Source: Amycolatopsis orientalis DSM 40040 = KCTC 9412
GTDB lineage: Bacteria; Actinomycetota; Actinomycetes; Mycobacteriales; Pseudonocardiaceae
Length of the DNA stretch: 64,000 nt
NCBI RefSeq assembly: GCF_000478275.1
Contig: NZ_ASJB01000055.1
Location: 62,001-126,000, forward strand
Direction: 5' to 3'
Below are positions 34,940-42,772 of this stretch, piece after piece. How positions within the stretch are numbered: position 1 is the first letter of the stretch; every line of letters begins with the position of its first letter. The notes beneath the pieces are model-generated. The model searched no databases, had not been told where the DNA came from, and worked only from the letters and a program-made list of their open reading frames with translations. A program made the position numbers and the translations under genes.

Positions 34940-36250
34940 TCAGTACTGTTCGGGTTCTTCGCCGAGCACGGCCGGGGCGACCGGGGACGACTGGCCCCAG
35001 ACGTTCTCGGTCTCCACGAGCCACGGCGGGATCCGGCGGCCGGAGCCGAGGTCGCCGCCCGCGCCCATGCCCATCGGCATCATGGGCATCATCGGCATCG
35101 CGCCCTTGGCCGCCGCCGCGCCCGCGGCACCGGCGGCTCCGCCTGCCAGCCCGCTCATCGCGCTGCCCGCCGAACCGTCGCCCGAGAGACCCGAGAACGC
35201 GGCCGGTGCCTCGCCGGGACCGGAGAACCCGCCGCCCGCGCCGATCGCGCCGCCGTCCAGCGACGGCGCGCCGCCACCGCCGATCGGGATGCCGCCTCCG
35301 GCGCCGCCCGCGGTCGCGTCGGTGCCCGCACCAGCGCCTCCGCCGACGACTTCGCCGTCTTTCTTGTCCTCTTTGGGATTCTTGCCTGCCGCCCAGCCGG
35401 GCACCCGCGGCATGATCGAGCCGAACCGGCCGAACGCGGCGGCCGAGGCCGCGGCGAGACCGGCGGTGAACATGTCGCCGAACAACGGGTTCGACTTGAT
35501 GGGCTGACCAGGCTGCCCGGTGGTGGGCGGGGTCGAGCCGTCCGAAGGCAGCGGGTGCGTGTTGTCGCCCGGGACAACGCCGACGCCGGGAGTGCCGCCG
35601 ATGTCGTTGCCGACGGCGCCGCCGCCCGGGGCCGTGCCGCCACCGGTCACCGGCGGCGGGGTGACGGCGTACGGCGAGGCGGGAATCGACTCCTCGGCCG
35701 AGGAGTACTCGCCCGCGAGCTGGGTCATCACCACGATCGCCTTGCTGTGCGCCGCGCTGGCCGCACCCGCGGCCTGCTGCTGGGCCTCGACGTTCGCGAT
35801 CGCCTGCTGCCGCTGCTGGGCGGCGCTGATGATCGTCGCCTGTGACGAATCCGGGGGCAGCAACGGCGGATTGACCGCGAGCGCCACGTCGGCCGGGGAG
35901 ACGTCCGGCACCGCGACCGGCGGCGGCATCTCCTTCTTGGCCTTCACCAGCGCGTCCGCCGCGTCCTCGAGAAGGTGGTTCATCGCGTTCGCGGTCTGGG
36001 CGACCTTGCGGATTCCGCCGACGAGGTCGGTGATCATCGTGTGGTACTTGTCGGCCGCGCCGCCGGTCCAGCTGCCGGAGAAGTCCTTCAGCTCGCCGGT
36101 CAGGTTTTCGGCCTGTTCGAACAGAGTGGAACCCGTGGACTGCCACTTGTGGGCCGCGTGGCGCGCCGTGTTGGGGTCGCCCGCCTGCAACATCGCGTAG
36201 AGCTGCTGATGGGAGTAGGCGGCGAAGTTCGTGTGCGCGGTGTTCGTCAT
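34940..36250 (-). CDS. PPE/EspB-like T7SS protein with Pro/Gly/Met-rich tail
   Basis: 436 residues from ATG 36250, which overlaps the upstream stop by ATGA. Residues 1-115 form a WXG/PPE-like helical hairpin (SHQQLYAMLQAGDPNTARHAA, DFSGSWTGGAADKYHTMITD). A second helical segment (QATIISAAQQRQQAIANVEA, then GEYSSAEES with YxxxE) precedes a disordered Pro/Gly-rich region and a Met-rich run (GAMPMMPMMPMGMG). The end is EEPEQY. Likely exported by the ESX machinery encoded here, perhaps together with the 134-residue partner upstream. Confidence 0.8.
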   Translation of the reverse strand: MTNTAHTNFAAYSHQQLYAMLQAGDPNTARHAAHKWQSTGSTLFEQAENLTGELKDFSGSWTGGAADKYHTMITDLVGGIRKVAQTANAMNHLLEDAADALVKAKKEMPPPVAVPDVSPADVALAVNPPLLPPDSSQATIISAAQQRQQAIANVEAQQQAAGAASAAHSKAIVVMTQLAGEYSSAEESIPASPYAVTPPPVTGGGTAPGGGAVGNDIGGTPGVGVVPGDNTHPLPSDGSTPPTTGQPGQPIKSNPLFGDMFTAGLAAASAAAFGRFGSIMPRVPGWAAGKNPKEDKKDGEVVGGGAGAGTDATAGGAGGGIPIGGGGAPSLDGGAIGAGGGFSGPGEAPAAFSGLSGDGSAGSAMSGLAGGAAGAAGAAAAKGAMPMMPMMPMGMGAGGDLGSGRRIPPWLVETENVWGQSSPVAPAVLGEEPEQY

Positions 36251-36651
36251 CCCTTGATCCCCCCGCCGTGAGAGCCGCCGTTGCCGCCGAGGACTCCGCC
36301 GAGCACGTTGAGCAGCGGATCGAGCAATCCGGTCTGCCGGCTGGAGTGGTTCATGTCGCCCGCCACCGAGTCGTCGGCCGCCGCGTAGCCGTCGGCGACG
36401 GTCGTGGTGACGTCCTGCGCGAAGGTGATGGCGCCCTTGACCTGATCCAGCAGGCCCTGCATCTCGGCGACCGCCGCCTGATGGGCCTTGGTGAGGGAAC
36501 CCGCCTCCCCGAACTCGCCGAACAGCAACGGCTCTTCGCTCAGGGTCAGCAGGAAGTCGTTCGGCTTGGACATCGCGTGGATCTGGGTCTCCAGTTCCCG
36601 CACGAAGTCCTTCAGTGATTCCAGATGGACGTAGTACGACTGGTCTTGCAT
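36247..36651 (-). CDS. Small Esx/PE-like T7SS protein
   Basis: 134 residues from ATG 36651. SYYVHLESLKDFVRELETQIHAM and GSLTKAHQAAVAEMQGLLDQVKGAITFAQDVT form two helices followed by VADGYAAADDSVAG, a clear YxxxD export motif, and a Gly-rich tail. It overlaps the PPE-like gene by ATGA, so the two are probably made 1:1 as a pair, like PE-PPE partners. Confidence 0.78.
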   Translation of the reverse strand: MQDQSYYVHLESLKDFVRELETQIHAMSKPNDFLLTLSEEPLLFGEFGEAGSLTKAHQAAVAEMQGLLDQVKGAITFAQDVTTTVADGYAAADDSVAGDMNHSSRQTGLLDPLLNVLGGVLGGNGGSHGGGIKG

Positions 36652-36761
36652 TGATCCCGGCTCTCTCGTGATCGGCCATGCCATCGAAGGACGACTACGC
36701 GCAAAGCCGGCCGACCGGTGCCGAGGGGGGTGAAAGCACCGGCCGGCCGACGGTTGGGGGA

Positions 36762-37064
36762 TCAGCCGGCGAACAGGCCCTGGTTGCGGTTCTCCAGGCT
36801 GTGCTGGAGATCGTGGGCGTCGCCGACCTTGCCACCGAACTGCGCGATGATCGCCACGATGTCCGCGGTGGCCTGGCGCAGGCGGGTTTCGGACGCGCGG
36901 GCCGCCTCACCGGCGGAGCTGCCGGAGGCGTACCAGGTCTGGGTGATCGGCTGCAGGTTCGTGTGCAGCTGTTCGAGCTGGGACGTGAGCGCCTTGGCCT
37001 TGGCGGCCAGCGAGGCCGAGCTGTGCTGCAGCGCGGCGAAGTTGATTTCGACGACGTCAGCCAT
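36762..37064 (-). CDS. WXG100 family protein (EsxB/EsxA-like)
   Basis: 100 residues, the exact family size. Two helices joined by a turn: FAALQHSSASLAAKAKALTSQLEQL, turn QTWYASGSSAGEA, ARASETRLRQATADIVAIIAQFGG. The WxG turn is WYASG, slightly degenerate. Adjacent to a second WXG100-like gene 22 bp upstream, the usual arrangement of a heterodimeric Esx pair. Confidence 0.88.
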   Translation of the reverse strand: MADVVEINFAALQHSSASLAAKAKALTSQLEQLHTNLQPITQTWYASGSSAGEAARASETRLRQATADIVAIIAQFGGKVGDAHDLQHSLENRNQGLFAG

Positions 37065-37085
37065 GATTGGTGGTCCTCTCGCGGA

Positions 37086-37427
37086 TCAGGGGTTCAGCCG
37101 GTGGATCACGGTCTGGTCGACGGTTCCGCTGACCCCGGTCAGGCTTTCCCGGACCTGCTCGTCACCCGAGTTGTAGTTCCGGTTGCTCTCGTGGACAAGG
37201 CGCGACATCGTGTTGAGCTCGTTCACGGCGATGGTCATCTTCTCCTGCAGACGACGCTGCAGATCCCAGAACGCGACCGCCTGGTCACCCTTGTAGTTGT
37301 GCAGGGTCTGGGTCAGCTCGCTCTCCAAGCTGGCCATCGTCGTCTTGGCGTTCGACGCGGTTTCCTCGAACCCCTGGACGGCGCGCGCCATCGCGGCTGC
37401 GTCAGCCTGATATCCCGTACCGGTCAT
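37086..37427 (-). CDS. WXG100 family protein with YxxxD tail
   Basis: 113 residues from ATG 37427, with a strong GGAGGTGG eight bases upstream. YQADAAAMARAVQGFEETASNAK, turn YKGDQAVAF (Tyr in place of Trp), MTIAVNELNTMSRLVHES, then RNYNSGDEQV carrying YxxxD, the T7SS export motif. First gene of the minus-strand substrate operon and probable partner of the next protein. Confidence 0.85.
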   Translation of the reverse strand: MTGTGYQADAAAMARAVQGFEETASNAKTTMASLESELTQTLHNYKGDQAVAFWDLQRRLQEKMTIAVNELNTMSRLVHESNRNYNSGDEQVRESLTGVSGTVDQTVIHRLNP

Positions 37428-37656
37428 CGATGGGCCACCTCCTCTCATCTCGCTGGAAATCCCGGTGAGCACCAGGGCGCCCCTGTCTGCTCTTGTGAAG
37501 GACACGCTAGAAAACCGGGGAGTGTGGTCAAACGGCACAACTGCCGGTCACGGTGACGGCACTATTACCCACAGGTCGGTGGTAGGGCCTTCCCCACCAC
37601 CGATCCGGGGGAGTGCGCCAGTGTCTCGGCAGGGGCCCACCGGCACGCTCGAATCC

Positions 37657-38610
37657 ATGGTGGACAAGGGATCCGTGACGATACGGCATCGGCCGCTGAT
37701 GATCTTGGCGGCCGCGATGGCGGTACTCGGGGTGATCGCGCTCGGCGGTCTCGTTTTCGATGATCGCAGCCTCGTCAACGCGCCCATCTGGCTCAAACCG
37801 CTCAAGTTCACGATTTCCGTCGGCCTTTACGCGGTGACCCTGGCCTGGCTGATCGGACAGCTGACGCGGGGCCGCCGGATCGGCTGGTGGCTCGGGACGG
37901 TGTTCGCGGTCGGCCTCGGCCTGGACATGGCGCTGCTGTTCTGGCAGATCATCGTGCGCGGCCGGACACTGCACTTCAACCGGGCGACCCCGGACGACCA
38001 GTGGATCAACAACATGGTCGCGAATGGTGCCTTCACGGGCTGGGGCGCGACGGCGGCCATCGCGATTCTCCTGTTGTTCCAGCGTCTTCCCGACCGGGCG
38101 ATGAACTCCGCGTTACGCGCGGGTGCCGCGTTGTCGGTGGTGGGCATCGGGATCGCGATGCTGATGTTCGGCCCGAACGAGCAGCAGAAGGCGCAGTTCC
38201 GGTCCGGGGAGCGGCCGTCGATCGTCGGCGCCCACGCGGTCGGGGTGCCCGACGGCGGTCCCGGACTGCCGGTGCTGGGGTGGAGCACCGAAGGCGGCGA
38301 CATGCGCATCCCGCACTTCGTCGGGATCCACGCGATCCAGGTGCTGCCCCTGATCGCCTTCGGACTGCTCATGCTCGCTCGGCGGTACCCGGTGCTCGAA
38401 GCGGAATTCGTGCGGCGGAATCTCGTCCGGACCGCGTCCGTGGGCTTCGCGGGACTGCTGGCGCTGCTCACGTGGCAGGCGCAGCGCGGTCAGTCCATCG
38501 TGCACCCCGACTTCTGGACCCTGGCCGCGGGCGCCGGGATCATCGCCGTCGTGGCGGCCGGATCGGCGCTCGCGCTGCGGCAGCCGCGGCCGATGCACCG
38601 GCTTGCGTGA
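37657..38610 (+). CDS. Polytopic membrane protein of unknown function
   Basis: 317 residues from ATG 37657; GTG 37675 with AAGGG just upstream is an alternative. Seven or eight membrane helices are evident: LMILAAAMAVLGVIALGGLVF, LKFTISVGLYAVTLAWLIGQL, LGTVFAVGLGLDMALLFWQII, TAAIAILLLF, AALSVVGIGIAMLMF, IQVLPLIAFGLLMLA, GFAGLLALLTW and AGIIAVVAAGSALAL, with a loop DDQWINNMVANGAF. Conserved in actinomycetes as a hypothetical protein. Divergent from the Esx operon; no link to secretion is shown. Confidence 0.78.
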   Translation: MVDKGSVTIRHRPLMILAAAMAVLGVIALGGLVFDDRSLVNAPIWLKPLKFTISVGLYAVTLAWLIGQLTRGRRIGWWLGTVFAVGLGLDMALLFWQIIVRGRTLHFNRATPDDQWINNMVANGAFTGWGATAAIAILLLFQRLPDRAMNSALRAGAALSVVGIGIAMLMFGPNEQQKAQFRSGERPSIVGAHAVGVPDGGPGLPVLGWSTEGGDMRIPHFVGIHAIQVLPLIAFGLLMLARRYPVLEAEFVRRNLVRTASVGFAGLLALLTWQAQRGQSIVHPDFWTLAAGAGIIAVVAAGSALALRQPRPMHRLA

Positions 38611-38660
38611 TCTTCACCGTACCTCCACGAAATCCACTCGGGACTTACTCGGGGATCCGA

Positions 38661-38666
38661 TAGTTT
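38661..38666 (+). promoter_or_regulatory. Probable -10 box for the 257-residue secreted protein gene
   Basis: TAGTTT, with transcription expected near 38672, leaving a short leader with AAGGGGG five bases before GTG 38689. This supports the later of the possible start codons. Confidence 0.4.
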
Positions 38667-38688
38667 CCGGGTGATGAAGGGGGTAAGC

Positions 38689-39462
38689 GTGCACGAGACA
38701 CGTATCAATCGGAGGATTTCGGGCAGACGCGCGGGCGTCGTGCTCACCGCCGCGGCGGTGCTGATCGGCGGGGTGGCGTGTTCGTCGTCGCCTGGCTCTC
38801 CCGACGGAGCCAAGCCGGCGGCGCCCGAGGTGTTCGGCCCGGCGGGATACCGCGGTCTCACTCCGGGCATGGCCAAGGACGCCGCGCTGGCGGGCGGAAA
38901 GCTCGCTTCGGCACCGACGTCTACTTTGGACGGTTGTACCGATTTCTCCTATACCGGTGGTCCGGCACCCGACCCGGCACGGATGAAGGCGGAGACCGAC
39001 GTCGAGGCCAAGGCCAAGGAGCTGAACAAGAAGGCCGACGAGCGGCAGGCGAATCCGGATCCGAAACCGGGTTCGTCCGCCGCGGACAGTGCCAAGGCCG
39101 CGGAGAAGGACGCCGCGGACGCCAAGCTGTACGCCGACGCCGCGCTCGCGTCCGCCGATCTCGCGGGCAAGCGGGAAGAGCGGGACAAGGCGTTCGTCGC
39201 CGCCGGGGGTGCCTCCTTCGGCAAGGACGGGCTGCGTGAACTCGCGGCTCCGCCGGACGCCAAGACGGCCGAAGGGATCGGCGCAGGGTCCTCGTTGGCC
39301 GACCTCAAAGCGGCCTACGACGCCAAGGGCATGAAGGCGGGCGACAACGGCCGGTTCCAGGTGCCCGTCGACGGGAAACCGGACTGGGTCTACGAGTTCA
39401 CCGTCAACGGGGACAAGGTCGGATCGGTGTCGATGGTCAACCCGAAGTCGAAGTGCGCCTAG
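38689..39462 (+). CDS. Secreted protein or lipoprotein, Ala/Lys-rich
   Basis: 257 residues from GTG 38689. A twin-Arg-like basic start (RINRRISGRRAG) and a hydrophobic segment end at LIGGVACSSSPGS; Cys after VA could be a lipobox, though the -3 residue is Gly rather than Leu. The middle is Ala/Asp/Lys-rich and probably helical (ETDVEAKAKELNKKADERQ, AAEKDAADAKLYADAALASA). The end (WVYEFTVNGDKVGSVSMVNP) is a beta module. Function unknown. Confidence 0.72.
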   Translation: MHETRINRRISGRRAGVVLTAAAVLIGGVACSSSPGSPDGAKPAAPEVFGPAGYRGLTPGMAKDAALAGGKLASAPTSTLDGCTDFSYTGGPAPDPARMKAETDVEAKAKELNKKADERQANPDPKPGSSAADSAKAAEKDAADAKLYADAALASADLAGKREERDKAFVAAGGASFGKDGLRELAAPPDAKTAEGIGAGSSLADLKAAYDAKGMKAGDNGRFQVPVDGKPDWVYEFTVNGDKVGSVSMVNPKSKCA

Positions 39463-39478
39463 GGTTTCCGCGCGTCGA

Positions 39479-39512
39479 GAAAGGGGCCGTCCGGTTTCGG
39501 GCGGCCCCTTTC
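39479..39512. terminator. Bidirectional hairpin terminator between convergent genes
   Basis: GAAAGGGGCCGTCCG pairs with CGGGCGGCCCCTTTC around GTTT. It is 16 bp after the secreted-protein stop and ten bases from the trypsin stop on the other strand, with A/T flanks on both sides. Confidence 0.8.
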
Positions 39513-39521
39513 CTCAGCTGA

Positions 39522-40226
39522 TCAGACTCCCGCGACGGTGCGGATCCAGCTTCGGCTGGCCGCGACGCTGGCGTAGTTCTGCGTGCCCTGCGGGTTCGAG
39601 CCGGAGTTGTTGCCGGTCGAGCAGACACCGACCTGGACACCGCCGGAAAGCTGCGGGCCGCCCGAGTCGCCGTGCCACGCCGAACCGTCGATGCCGACAC
39701 TCGCGATGGCCTGGCCGCCGTACGCGTCGCTGCTGGTGCCGGTGATGCGGACGTTGGCCGTCTTCAGGACGCTCGACGGCGGGTTGGTGCCCTCCGTGCG
39801 GCCCCAGCCGTAGATCTGGTTGGTGGTGCCTGTCGCCGGGTTGGCGCTGCCGAGCTTCATGTACGTCGTGCTGATCGCGGAGGTGAGGTGCAGCAGGGCG
39901 ATGTCGCCGCTCGGGGCGGCTTTCTGCTGGTCGACGTCGGCCTCGGTACCCTGGTTCAGGTTGACGTTGCCGACCTTGACGTGCATGCCGGGGGCGTTGA
40001 GGCAGTGTTTCGCGGTGAGGACCCACTGCGGGGCGATGATCGTGCCTGAGCAGTTGAAACCACCGAACGCGGTGGCGTCGTCCCAGTAGATCTGGGCGCC
40101 CCACGGTGCGGAACTCACGGTGCCGCCGCCGATGATGTCCTGGCCCGCGTTCGCGGCGGGAGTGGCGGCAAGGGTCAGTGCCGCGGCGGTACCGGCCACC
40201 GCTGCGACGATCTTGGACATACGCAT
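39522..40226 (-). CDS. Secreted trypsin-like serine protease (S1 family)
   Basis: 234 residues from ATG 40226, with GAAGGG upstream. A signal peptide ends ATPAANA-GQD; the mature enzyme opens IIGGGTVSSAPWGAQIYW. The triad is intact: His in WVLTAKHCLN, Asp in SGDIALLHLTS, Ser in GDSGGPQLSG. Four Cys allow two disulfides. Members of this clan are abundant exoenzymes of actinomycetes. It has its own terminator and promoter, so its place in the T7SS region may be accidental, though it could process exported proteins. Confidence 0.9.
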   Translation of the reverse strand: MRMSKIVAAVAGTAAALTLAATPAANAGQDIIGGGTVSSAPWGAQIYWDDATAFGGFNCSGTIIAPQWVLTAKHCLNAPGMHVKVGNVNLNQGTEADVDQQKAAPSGDIALLHLTSAISTTYMKLGSANPATGTTNQIYGWGRTEGTNPPSSVLKTANVRITGTSSDAYGGQAIASVGIDGSAWHGDSGGPQLSGGVQVGVCSTGNNSGSNPQGTQNYASVAASRSWIRTVAGV

Positions 40227-40428
40227 TGAATACGCCCTTCGGCCTGCGTCGGGGAGTTCGTTTCGAGTTGAAACGGTTTCACCAAGTTAGGCGGCGGTAA
40301 GACTTTTTGTAACCTACCGAAGTCGGTAACCGGTGCGAGGAAAGTATTGGGCCGTCCGGGTGGGACAGTCGGATGTGGACACCGGGGTCGAAGCGCATGG
40401 GGACATCCGCGGCTTTTAGGGTGTTCTG

Positions 40429-40953
40429 GTGAAGACTCAGGTGATCGTGCTGAACGGCGGCTCCAGTTCGGGCAAATCGGGAATCGCCCGGTGTCTCCAG
40501 GCGGTGCTGCCGGATCCGTGGCTCACACTCGGCGTGGACACCCTGATCGACGCCATGCCCGCCACTGTGGCCGATGGAATCGACTTCGCCGCGGACGGCG
40601 GGGTGAGCGTGGGGTCCGGGTTCCGGCGCATCGAGGACGCGTGGATGGCGGGGGTCGCGGCGATGGTGCGGTCGGGTGCCCGGGTCATCATCGACGACGC
40701 CTTCCTGGGCGGGGCCGGGTCGCAGCGGCGATGGCGTGACGCGCTGGACGGGCTTGCGGTGCTGTGGGTCGGGGTCCGGTGTGACGGCGTGATCGCCGCC
40801 GGGCGGGAGATGGCGCGCGGGGATCGGGTCGCGGGGATGGCCGAGGCACAGGCGGAAGTCGTGCATCGGGGCGTGGTTTACGACGTCGAGGTGGACACTG
40901 GGGCCGGTGAGGCTTTGGCCTGTGCTCGGGAGATCGCCGCGCGGGTTCTGTGA
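40429..40953 (+). CDS. Chloramphenicol phosphotransferase-like P-loop protein
   Basis: 174 residues from GTG 40429. [24 protein letters not shown] is an intact Walker A loop (shown in part), followed by [27 protein letters not shown] and [23 protein letters not shown], which follow the CPT kinase family. In Streptomyces such an enzyme phosphorylates chloramphenicol, but many homologues have unknown substrates, so resistance should not be assumed. TAGGGT at 40417-40422 lies six bases before the GTG, indicating a leaderless mRNA. Confidence 0.8.
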   Translation: MKTQVIVLNGGSSSGKSGIARCLQAVLPDPWLTLGVDTLIDAMPATVADGIDFAADGGVSVGSGFRRIEDAWMAGVAAMVRSGARVIIDDAFLGGAGSQRRWRDALDGLAVLWVGVRCDGVIAAGREMARGDRVAGMAEAQAEVVHRGVVYDVEVDTGAGEALACAREIAARVL

Positions 40954-41004
40954 GTACCGCGCGTTCTCCGGCCCCACTGTCCACTCAGGACACCGATGGT
41001 CGCG

Positions 41005-41778
41005 TTACCTCGCATTGCGCGAGACGTCGATGACGTGCCCGTTCTTCAGGGTCGCTCGGTAGCGGAAGCCGCCATGCGGATCGTTGACCCGTGCGTCGTT
41101 GACCGTCACGGCGAACGTGCCGTCACGCAGCGAAGCGGGAATCGTCGAGTTGTCCGGTCCCACCAGCGAAACCGCGGTCACGTCGTCGGACGCGATCCCG
41201 AACAGCGACGTCGGCCCACCGCCGCCGCCGATGCTGGTGAACTCGTGGCAGGGGAACTCGGGGGTGAGCTTGGCGTAACCGCCGCGCCTGCCTGCCATCT
41301 CCTCGACGTCCGCGCCCATCATGCGGACCTTGCCGCCGGAGAGGATGCAGACCGCCGCGGCCTTCTCGTTGCGGATGACCAGGAAGCCCTGCGGGGTGTC
41401 CGTATCGATCTTGACGGCTGGCCACCAGCTGTCCGGTTCGGGTACCGCCAGTCCGTAGGAGATCGGGTCGGCGATACATTCCCTGGCCAGTTCCACATCC
41501 TCAGGGCTCGACGGCATGTGTCGAGCGGGGGAGCCGGATCCGGGGCCGGCCGGTGCCGGGACACTGCTCGGACCCGCGTCGCGCACCGGCGCGAACACCA
41601 CCGCGGCACCGGCCGCGAGGCCGACGACCACGGCGGCCACCGCCAACGGCTTGCCGACCTTCTTGAGTCGCGCGCCGCCCGCTGGAGCGGCCAGGTCCGG
41701 CACGATCCTGTTCCACAGGGCGTTCCGCAGATGATCGGGCATCGGGCGGTCCGGCGGCAGGTCGAAGTCGTTGGTCAT
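41005..41778 (-). CDS. Membrane-anchored putative anti-sigma partner
   Basis: 257 residues from ATG 41778, overlapping the sigma factor stop by ATGA. The short cytosolic N-terminus (DFDLPPDRPMPDHLRNALWNRI) precedes one membrane helix (LAVAAVVVGLAAGAAVVFAPV) and an external domain of about 180 residues with two Cys pairs (ARECIADP, AAVCILSGG, FPCHEFTS). No HxxxCxxC zinc motif of ZAS anti-sigma factors is present. Position and topology suggest it restrains the sigma factor and senses something outside the cell. Confidence 0.7.
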   Translation of the reverse strand: MTNDFDLPPDRPMPDHLRNALWNRIVPDLAAPAGGARLKKVGKPLAVAAVVVGLAAGAAVVFAPVRDAGPSSVPAPAGPGSGSPARHMPSSPEDVELARECIADPISYGLAVPEPDSWWPAVKIDTDTPQGFLVIRNEKAAAVCILSGGKVRMMGADVEEMAGRRGGYAKLTPEFPCHEFTSIGGGGGPTSLFGIASDDVTAVSLVGPDNSTIPASLRDGTFAVTVNDARVNDPHGGFRYRATLKNGHVIDVSRNAR

Positions 41779-42392
41779 GACAGTTCCTCGGTGGTCAGTG
41801 CGTTGAGGGCGGTGTCTTGAAGGAGGCCGCGCAGACGGCTGCGGGCCCGGGAAATCCGGGCGCGCACGCTCGCTTCGGTGATTTCGAGTACGGCGGAGGC
41901 TTCCGCGGTGGACAAACCGCCCATCAGGCACAGTTCGACGGCCCGTCGCTCGGCCCGGGGCAGGGTGGCGACCGCGTCCAAGACCACCCTCAGCCGGCGG
42001 CCCGCATCGACCTGGCCGGCGACGTCCTCGGCGTGATCACGCACGACACCGCCCCGCGGCAGGCGCGACAACGCGCCGGTGAAGCGGCTCAGCCGGCGCT
42101 GTTCACGGCGGGCCACATTGCTGGTCACGGTGTACAGCCACGGCCGGGCACTGTCGTTCACCAGCGTGACGTCGCCGAGGCGCCGCCACGCCGTGAGGAA
42201 CGTGGAGGAGGTCAGATCCTCGGCGACCGACCACGACCCCGTCAGCCGGTAGGCGTAGTTCCACACCGCTCCGGCGTGCCGGCCGAACAGCTCCCCGAAC
42301 GCGGCGACGTCGCCACCCGCGGCTTGTTCCCACAACGCCCGGTCACTGGCGGCGTGGCCGGCCGGGTCATCCGCACCGACGTCGGCCCACAT
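41775..42392 (-). CDS. ECF RNA polymerase sigma factor
   Basis: 205 residues from ATG 42392; in-frame GTG codons upstream are possible. Region 2 is FGELFGRHAGAVWNYAYRLTGSWSVAEDLTSSTFLTAWRRL (shown by its ends FGELFGRH and FLTAWRRL), and region 4 is LPRAERRAVELCLMGGLSTAEASAVL followed by EASVRARISRARSRLRGLL. No anti-sigma zinc domain. Cotranscribed with the membrane protein downstream. Its regulon is unknown; the adjoining ESX genes are candidates by position only. Confidence 0.9.
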   Translation of the reverse strand: MWADVGADDPAGHAASDRALWEQAAGGDVAAFGELFGRHAGAVWNYAYRLTGSWSVAEDLTSSTFLTAWRRLGDVTLVNDSARPWLYTVTSNVARREQRRLSRFTGALSRLPRGGVVRDHAEDVAGQVDAGRRLRVVLDAVATLPRAERRAVELCLMGGLSTAEASAVLEITEASVRARISRARSRLRGLLQDTALNALTTEELS

Positions 42393-42772
42393 CGCCCGCC
42401 CCCGCCCTTGATCCACAATTGTCGTCACACCCCCATGTCCCCGCTCGCTCCCAGAGCGTTGCATCCGAGTCAACGGGGACTCTCCGGCGCGGCGTCACCG
42501 TTCACGCGCGATCGAGATGCCGAGAGGTGGTCGAGAGCGCGAGTTGTCACTCAGGGTGAGAGGTAAGGCAAAGATGTCGTGCTTTGGCGAGCGTCCGGAT
42601 TGGCTGGCGGAAGCCGGGCCGTGGTCGTGAGTGGCAAGGAGCGTTAGAACGCTCCTTGCCACTCACGACCCCGTTCAGGAACGTGCATTCAGGCATCAAC
42701 CGGACGCCGAGTCGTCGAAAACTGTCCTTTGTGGACAGGCCCCGGTGTCGTGTCACGAGTCCGTGGGAGTGC
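42393..42772. repeat. Intergenic region with dispersed repeat copy B and CGTGAGTGG hairpin
   Basis: No gene is evident. 42623-42670 is a perfect 23 bp-arm inverted repeat (GGTCGTGAGTGGCAAGGAGC arms). On the minus strand 42738-42648 repeats the block order of 32660-32749: CTGTCCACAAAGGACAG, TTGATGCCTG, TCCTGAA, GGGGTCGTGAGTGGCAA, GAGCGTT. GGTAAGGCAAAG at 42562 also recurs near 32758. The element lies between the end of eccC and the sigma factor start. Confidence 0.75.

Noticed and set aside
34940-36679. 579-residue version of the PPE-like protein
   Set aside because: The first 143 residues are an out-of-frame Arg-rich reading of the upstream Esx-like gene; the true ATG is at 36250.
40429-40953. 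Chloramphenicol resistance gene
   Set aside because: Only family-level similarity to CPT with a P-loop; many homologues have other or unknown substrates.
42545-42772. Insertion sequence between eccC and the sigma factor
   Set aside because: Repeats are present but there is no transposase frame and no clear target duplication.
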